From Patescibacteria group bacterium (GTDB lineage Bacteria > Patescibacteria > Microgenomatia > Daviesbacterales > UBA10151), in contig JAMDBX010000002.1 in NCBI GenBank assembly GCA_023487645.1, forward strand, positions 21,723 to 85,722: a stretch of DNA of 64,000 bases. Reading direction: 5' to 3'. Positions within the stretch are counted from its first letter, which is position 1. Each line of letters opens with the position of its first letter. The translations under genes were made by a program, and so were the position numbers. The notes beneath the pieces were generated by a model. The model did not search any database, was not told the DNA's origin, and saw nothing but the letters and a program-made list of their open reading frames with translations. Shown here one piece after another: positions 61,351 to 64,000 of the stretch.

Positions 61351-62206
61351 CATTACAGATCAGATTTTTGAACTTGATATTAATTTACTCGAACCAAATC
61401 CTCTTCAGCCTCGTGGACTAATTACTCCGGAATCTCTGGCTGAACTTGCAGAATCTATCCGCGAACATGGAATTTTGGAACCGTTGGTAGTTGCAAAGAC
61501 TCCAGCCGGTTTCCAAATAATTGCCGGCGAAAGACGCTGGAGAGCCTCAAAATTAGCGGGTTTAGTTAGAGTTCCCGTGGTTATCAAAGAGACTTCCCCA
61601 CAAGGAATGTTGGAGATGGCCATCGTGGAAAATGTCCAAAGGCAAGATTTAAATCCACTGGAACGAGCTCAAGCTTATCGTCGGTTGATGGATGAGTTTG
61701 ATTTAGGCAACTCCGATATTGCCCAAAGAGTTGGTAAAAGCCCGGCGTATATTTCCAATACTATCCGTTTATTGACTCTACCGGATGCCTTAAAGGACGC
61801 TCTAATGTCAGGGCAGACAACTGAAGGGCATGTCAGGGCTTTGGCTTCTCTAGAAGACCCACATTTAATTATTGAAGGTTATAAAGAAGTCCTGAGAAAA
61901 ACCCTTTCCGTCCGCGGGACGGAGGAGTTGGTGCGGAAGATGCGTTCCAGCCATGGAGTGGCGGTTAAAAAGGGTGTAAACCTGGGTAAAATGCATATTA
62001 TTAATGAAGATATCGACAAAGTCCAAGATTCCTTGTCCCGTGCGCTTTCTTCATCCGAAAATAAAGCGGCCATTAAATATGCCCTTACTGGAAATTACGC
62101 TGAGCTAAGAATTAAGCTTCCCGGTAAACCGGAGTTTACAGCAGAGACGATAAGTAGGATTAATGAAGCAATTGCTTCCTTCTTTGGGTCTGATAATTCT
62201 TTTTAA
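61343..62206 (+). CDS. parB: ParB/Spo0J-family CTPase and DNA-binding protein
   Basis: 287 residues. LEPNPLQPRGLITPESLAELAESI, then IAGERRWRASKLAGL (CTP-binding GERR box) and VENVQRQDLNPLERAQAYRRL are the ParB core. A helix-turn-helix follows at SDIAQRVGKSPAYISNTIRLL, and a C-terminal dimerisation part ends the protein. It binds parS and spreads along DNA for chromosome segregation. No parA or parS was found in the window. Coupled to rpmA, an unusual partner. 3' end 1 base from convergent lepB. Confidence 0.93.
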   Translation: MDNITDQIFELDINLLEPNPLQPRGLITPESLAELAESIREHGILEPLVVAKTPAGFQIIAGERRWRASKLAGLVRVPVVIKETSPQGMLEMAIVENVQRQDLNPLERAQAYRRLMDEFDLGNSDIAQRVGKSPAYISNTIRLLTLPDALKDALMSGQTTEGHVRALASLEDPHLIIEGYKEVLRKTLSVRGTEELVRKMRSSHGVAVKKGVNLGKMHIINEDIDKVQDSLSRALSSSENKAAIKYALTGNYAELRIKLPGKPEFTAETISRINEAIASFFGSDNSF

Positions 62207-62207
62207 T

Positions 62208-62807
62208 TTAATCTGAAGATTGGTCGATTTGAATCAGCTTAAACTGTTGCGGTGGCCAATAACGCAATAATGCTTGGCCAATAATGAGATTTCTTCCTAC
62301 TAATCCCCATTCCCGGGAGTCGGAACTGCCGGTGCGGTTATCACCCATCACAAAATATTGGCCGGCGGGAATCGTAATAGTTTCTCCTTCGTTTAAAAAA
62401 GCTCCTCCTTGTGTTGGGGTTCCAACAGGGAGATAAGGTTCAGATAAAAGTGCATCATTGATATAGACCTTACCATTTTCTACCTGTATACGTTCTCCCG
62501 GAAGACCGATTACCCTTTTAATAAAAACCTGGTCTGTATTGCGGGGATTTTGTAAAATAATAACCTCTCCTCTTTGAGGATCGGCAAGACGAAGCCCAAT
62601 TTTATTTGTAATTAGATAATCACCATCCTGGAAGTTTGGAACCATGGAACGCCCGGAGACTTTGTGGGGCTCGGCAACAAAAAAACGGATAACTATCAGG
62701 ACCGCCCCAATAATGGCGATAAATTCAATTAACTCGATGACATTATCGCGGAATTTAGCCCAAAAAGAAGAGCCTTCCTCCTGTTCAACCTCAGGTTCAA
62801 AATCCAT
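62208..62807 (-). CDS. lepB: Signal peptidase I
   Basis: 199 residues. One N-terminal membrane helix (FIAIIGAVLIVIRFFV). SGRSMVPNFQDGDYLI carries the nucleophilic Ser, FIKRVIGLPGERI the general-base Lys, and GDNRTGSSDSREWGLV the box E motif. It cleaves signal peptides of exported proteins. An acidic cytoplasmic N-terminus (DFEPEVEQEEG) precedes the helix. Transcribed toward parB. Its TTGCAC/GATAAT promoter places the transcription start at the ATG. Confidence 0.95.
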   Translation of the reverse strand: MDFEPEVEQEEGSSFWAKFRDNVIELIEFIAIIGAVLIVIRFFVAEPHKVSGRSMVPNFQDGDYLITNKIGLRLADPQRGEVIILQNPRNTDQVFIKRVIGLPGERIQVENGKVYINDALLSEPYLPVGTPTQGGAFLNEGETITIPAGQYFVMGDNRTGSSDSREWGLVGRNLIIGQALLRYWPPQQFKLIQIDQSSD

Positions 62808-62814
62808 ACACGTA

Positions 62815-62844
62815 ATTATCGTATATTTTGGCTAAAAAGTGCAA
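62815..62844 (-). promoter_or_regulatory. lepB promoter, leaderless arrangement
   Basis: Minus-strand -35 TTGCAC (62844-62839), 18-base spacer, -10 GATAAT (62820-62815), then 7 bases to the ATG at 62807. No Shine-Dalgarno. Confidence 0.65.
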
Positions 62845-62860
62845 GCCCGAAGGTATAAAC

Positions 62861-62889
62861 TTGTCTCAAAGGTGTGTGTAAGGTACAAT
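62861..62889 (+). promoter_or_regulatory. tRNA-Val promoter
   Basis: TTGTCT at 62861-62866 and TACAAT at 62884-62889 with a 17-base spacer. The mature tRNA starts 38 bases after the -10, leaving a short 5' precursor. Confidence 0.6.
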
Positions 62890-62926
62890 ACTTTTGGTTT
62901 GAGATTAGATCATTCCGCATCATGAA

Positions 62927-63003
62927 GGAGTCGTAGCTCAGTTGGCTAGAGCGTTCGGTTCACATCCGAAAGGTCACAGGTTCAAGTCCTGTCGACTCCA
63001 CCA
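62927..63003 (+). tRNA. tRNA-Val (CAC)
   Basis: 77 bases including an encoded CCA. Acceptor arms GGAGTCG and CGACTCC pair fully. The D-arm has AGCTCAGTTGGCTAGAGC. The anticodon stem TTCGG/CCGAA encloses loop TTCACAT, with anticodon CAC at 62961-62963. The T-arm is ACAGG-TTCAAGT-CCTGT. The anticodon reads GUG (valine). Confidence 0.97.
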
Positions 63004-63111
63004 GAATTATTGAGGGAAGGTCACTAAAATTATTAGGTTTATATTTAAAAGATACAGGATTGACAGATAACTTAAAAATAGTGACACTTATAGATAAAGA
63101 GAAAAAAAGAT

Positions 63112-64000
63112 ATGCCTTGGTTTGGAAATCATCCCGAACACGTCCATCACCCCCTCTCTGGGGATACCTCGCCTATACCTGAAGGCATTCCAGGACATAA
63201 CGGATTTAGGGTAAGAGTAGAAAATCCTGATTTAATACTTCAAGCTATTCATGAAGGTGTCTCTGGAGATTTGGGAGTTTCACTTTTATCTGATCCTCTT
63301 GAAAAAGTGGACGTATTGCTAGAAAGCCAAGGAGAAGAGTTTAACCTAATTGGACAATTACGACCAACCTTTGCAGCCAAATATGAAAGACACACATTCA
63401 CGGTATCAGAGATTATAAGAAAACTGGCAGAAATCTATAAAGCAAACGGTCCGGTTTTAGAAAGAGGAGGGAATTTTATATTTATTGCGCCTAGAGGGAC
63501 AAAGTTGGTCGTAGGTTCAAGAAATATTTTGGGTCACATAGAGATAAGTACAGGGAAAGTTGAAGATATTGGCGATATATTACAACTTGTTCCAGCCCCA
63601 AAAGCTACCCCTGAGATATTCGATACAGTTGTCTCCGACTTTGTTCAAGTTCTCCAAACTACTGTGGAAGAGGTTTACAAAAATGAGCGAAAAGCTACTC
63701 CTGAAGAAGAATTAGTTATACGTCCACCAAAACAACCAATAGTACCTGAGGGACATCCTAGACCTGGAGGAATATTTGGCAGCATCGGAGAAACAACAAC
63801 TCCTCAAGAGTTATTAGGTAAACTACAAATAGAAAAATCTAATGTTACATTTGAAGATATAGGAGGCAACCAGAAGGCAAAAAGGGAGATTGAGGGGTTA
63901 GCCTTCGCTCTCAAAAACCCTGAACTCTACAAAAAATGGGGTACCAGACCGCCTAAAGGAATTGTTTTATATGGGCCTCCTGGAACAGGCAAGACCTTAA
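63112..64000 (+). CDS. AAA ATPase, 3' end cut off
   Basis: At least 296 residues; the frame runs off the window. The ATG at 63112 follows a purine-rich stretch (AAAGAGAAAAAAAGAT). The first 240 or so residues are soluble, beta-rich, and not recognised. The AAA module then begins: [49 protein letters not shown] (Walker A). The EDIGG and GPPGTGKT forms are closer to Cdc48/PAN-type ATPases than to FtsH, and no membrane helices occur in the N-terminal part. Whether a protease domain follows cannot be seen. Confidence 0.85.
   Translation, partial: MPWFGNHPEHVHHPLSGDTSPIPEGIPGHNGFRVRVENPDLILQAIHEGVSGDLGVSLLSDPLEKVDVLLESQGEEFNLIGQLRPTFAAKYERHTFTVSEIIRKLAEIYKANGPVLERGGNFIFIAPRGTKLVVGSRNILGHIEISTGKVEDIGDILQLVPAPKATPEIFDTVVSDFVQVLQTTVEEVYKNERKATPEEELVIRPPKQPIVPEGHPRPGGIFGSIGETTTPQELLGKLQIEKSNVTFEDIGGNQKAKREIEGLAFALKNPELYKKWGTRPPKGIVLYGPPGTGKTL

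Noticed and set aside
1..64000. Reassignment of TGA as glycine (SR1/Gracilibacteria code).
   Set aside because: Several conserved genes end normally at TGA (mraZ, murB-like, ftsW, ileS), and no conserved gene is interrupted by an in-frame TGA.

Overview
The window looks like a piece of chromosome from a Candidate Phyla Radiation (Patescibacteria) bacterium, most likely of the Microgenomates type. This is inferred from the AT-rich, tightly packed sequence, a division cluster with several short or divergent Mur proteins, a eukaryotic-like isoleucyl-tRNA synthetase, a DUF4012 protein, and many polyprenol-dependent membrane glycosyltransferases. TGA is used as a normal stop (mraZ, murB-like, ftsW, ileS), so the SR1/Gracilibacteria code does not apply. 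No phylogeny could be run.

Layout. 1-7518: surface-glycan genes (a partial tandem GT2, a YfhO-like membrane protein, two methyltransferases, a dolichol-phosphate-mannose-synthase-like GT2, a sugar epimerase). 7565-11552: a GDP-D-glycero-D-manno-heptose module (transaldolase-like, gmhB, frameshifted hddC, gmhA, hddA). 11636-13462: a small unknown protein and a two-component polysaccharide ABC exporter. 13523-15729: a minimal iron-sulfur cluster locus (ferredoxin, Cys-rich ArsR-type regulator, iscS, iscU) read from a nearly symmetric bidirectional promoter. 15759-37345: a large glycan island with five GT39-type membrane transferases, several GT2 and GT4 enzymes, an acyltransferase, an O-antigen-ligase-like protein and an initiating sugar transferase; rsmH lies inside it on the minus strand. 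37362-42462: DUF4012 protein, recO, glyS and two unknown small proteins. 42691-56629: the dcw cluster (mraZ, a 25-codon ORF, ftsL-like, ftsI, an inserted MFS gene, murE, a truncated murB-like gene, murF, mraY, ftsW, murG, ftsQ, ftsA, ftsZ). 56676-64000: ileS, rodA, rplU, rpmA, parB, lepB (minus), tRNA-Val(CAC) and the start of an AAA ATPase.

How it works together. The glycan genes supply activated sugars (heptose, UDP-sugar epimerisation, polyprenyl-phosphate sugars), build lipid-linked glycans, and export or transfer them. The dcw genes make and position septal peptidoglycan, although murC, murD, ddl and a complete murB are not seen here. Many genes at the head of a transcription unit have a TATAAT-like box 5-9 nt (most often 7) before the start codon and no Shine-Dalgarno, which suggests leaderless mRNAs. 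Several downstream genes instead have GAGG-type sites.

The largest gaps without a gene are 42463-42690 and 46615-46852, both under 300 bases; no longer gene-free stretch exists.
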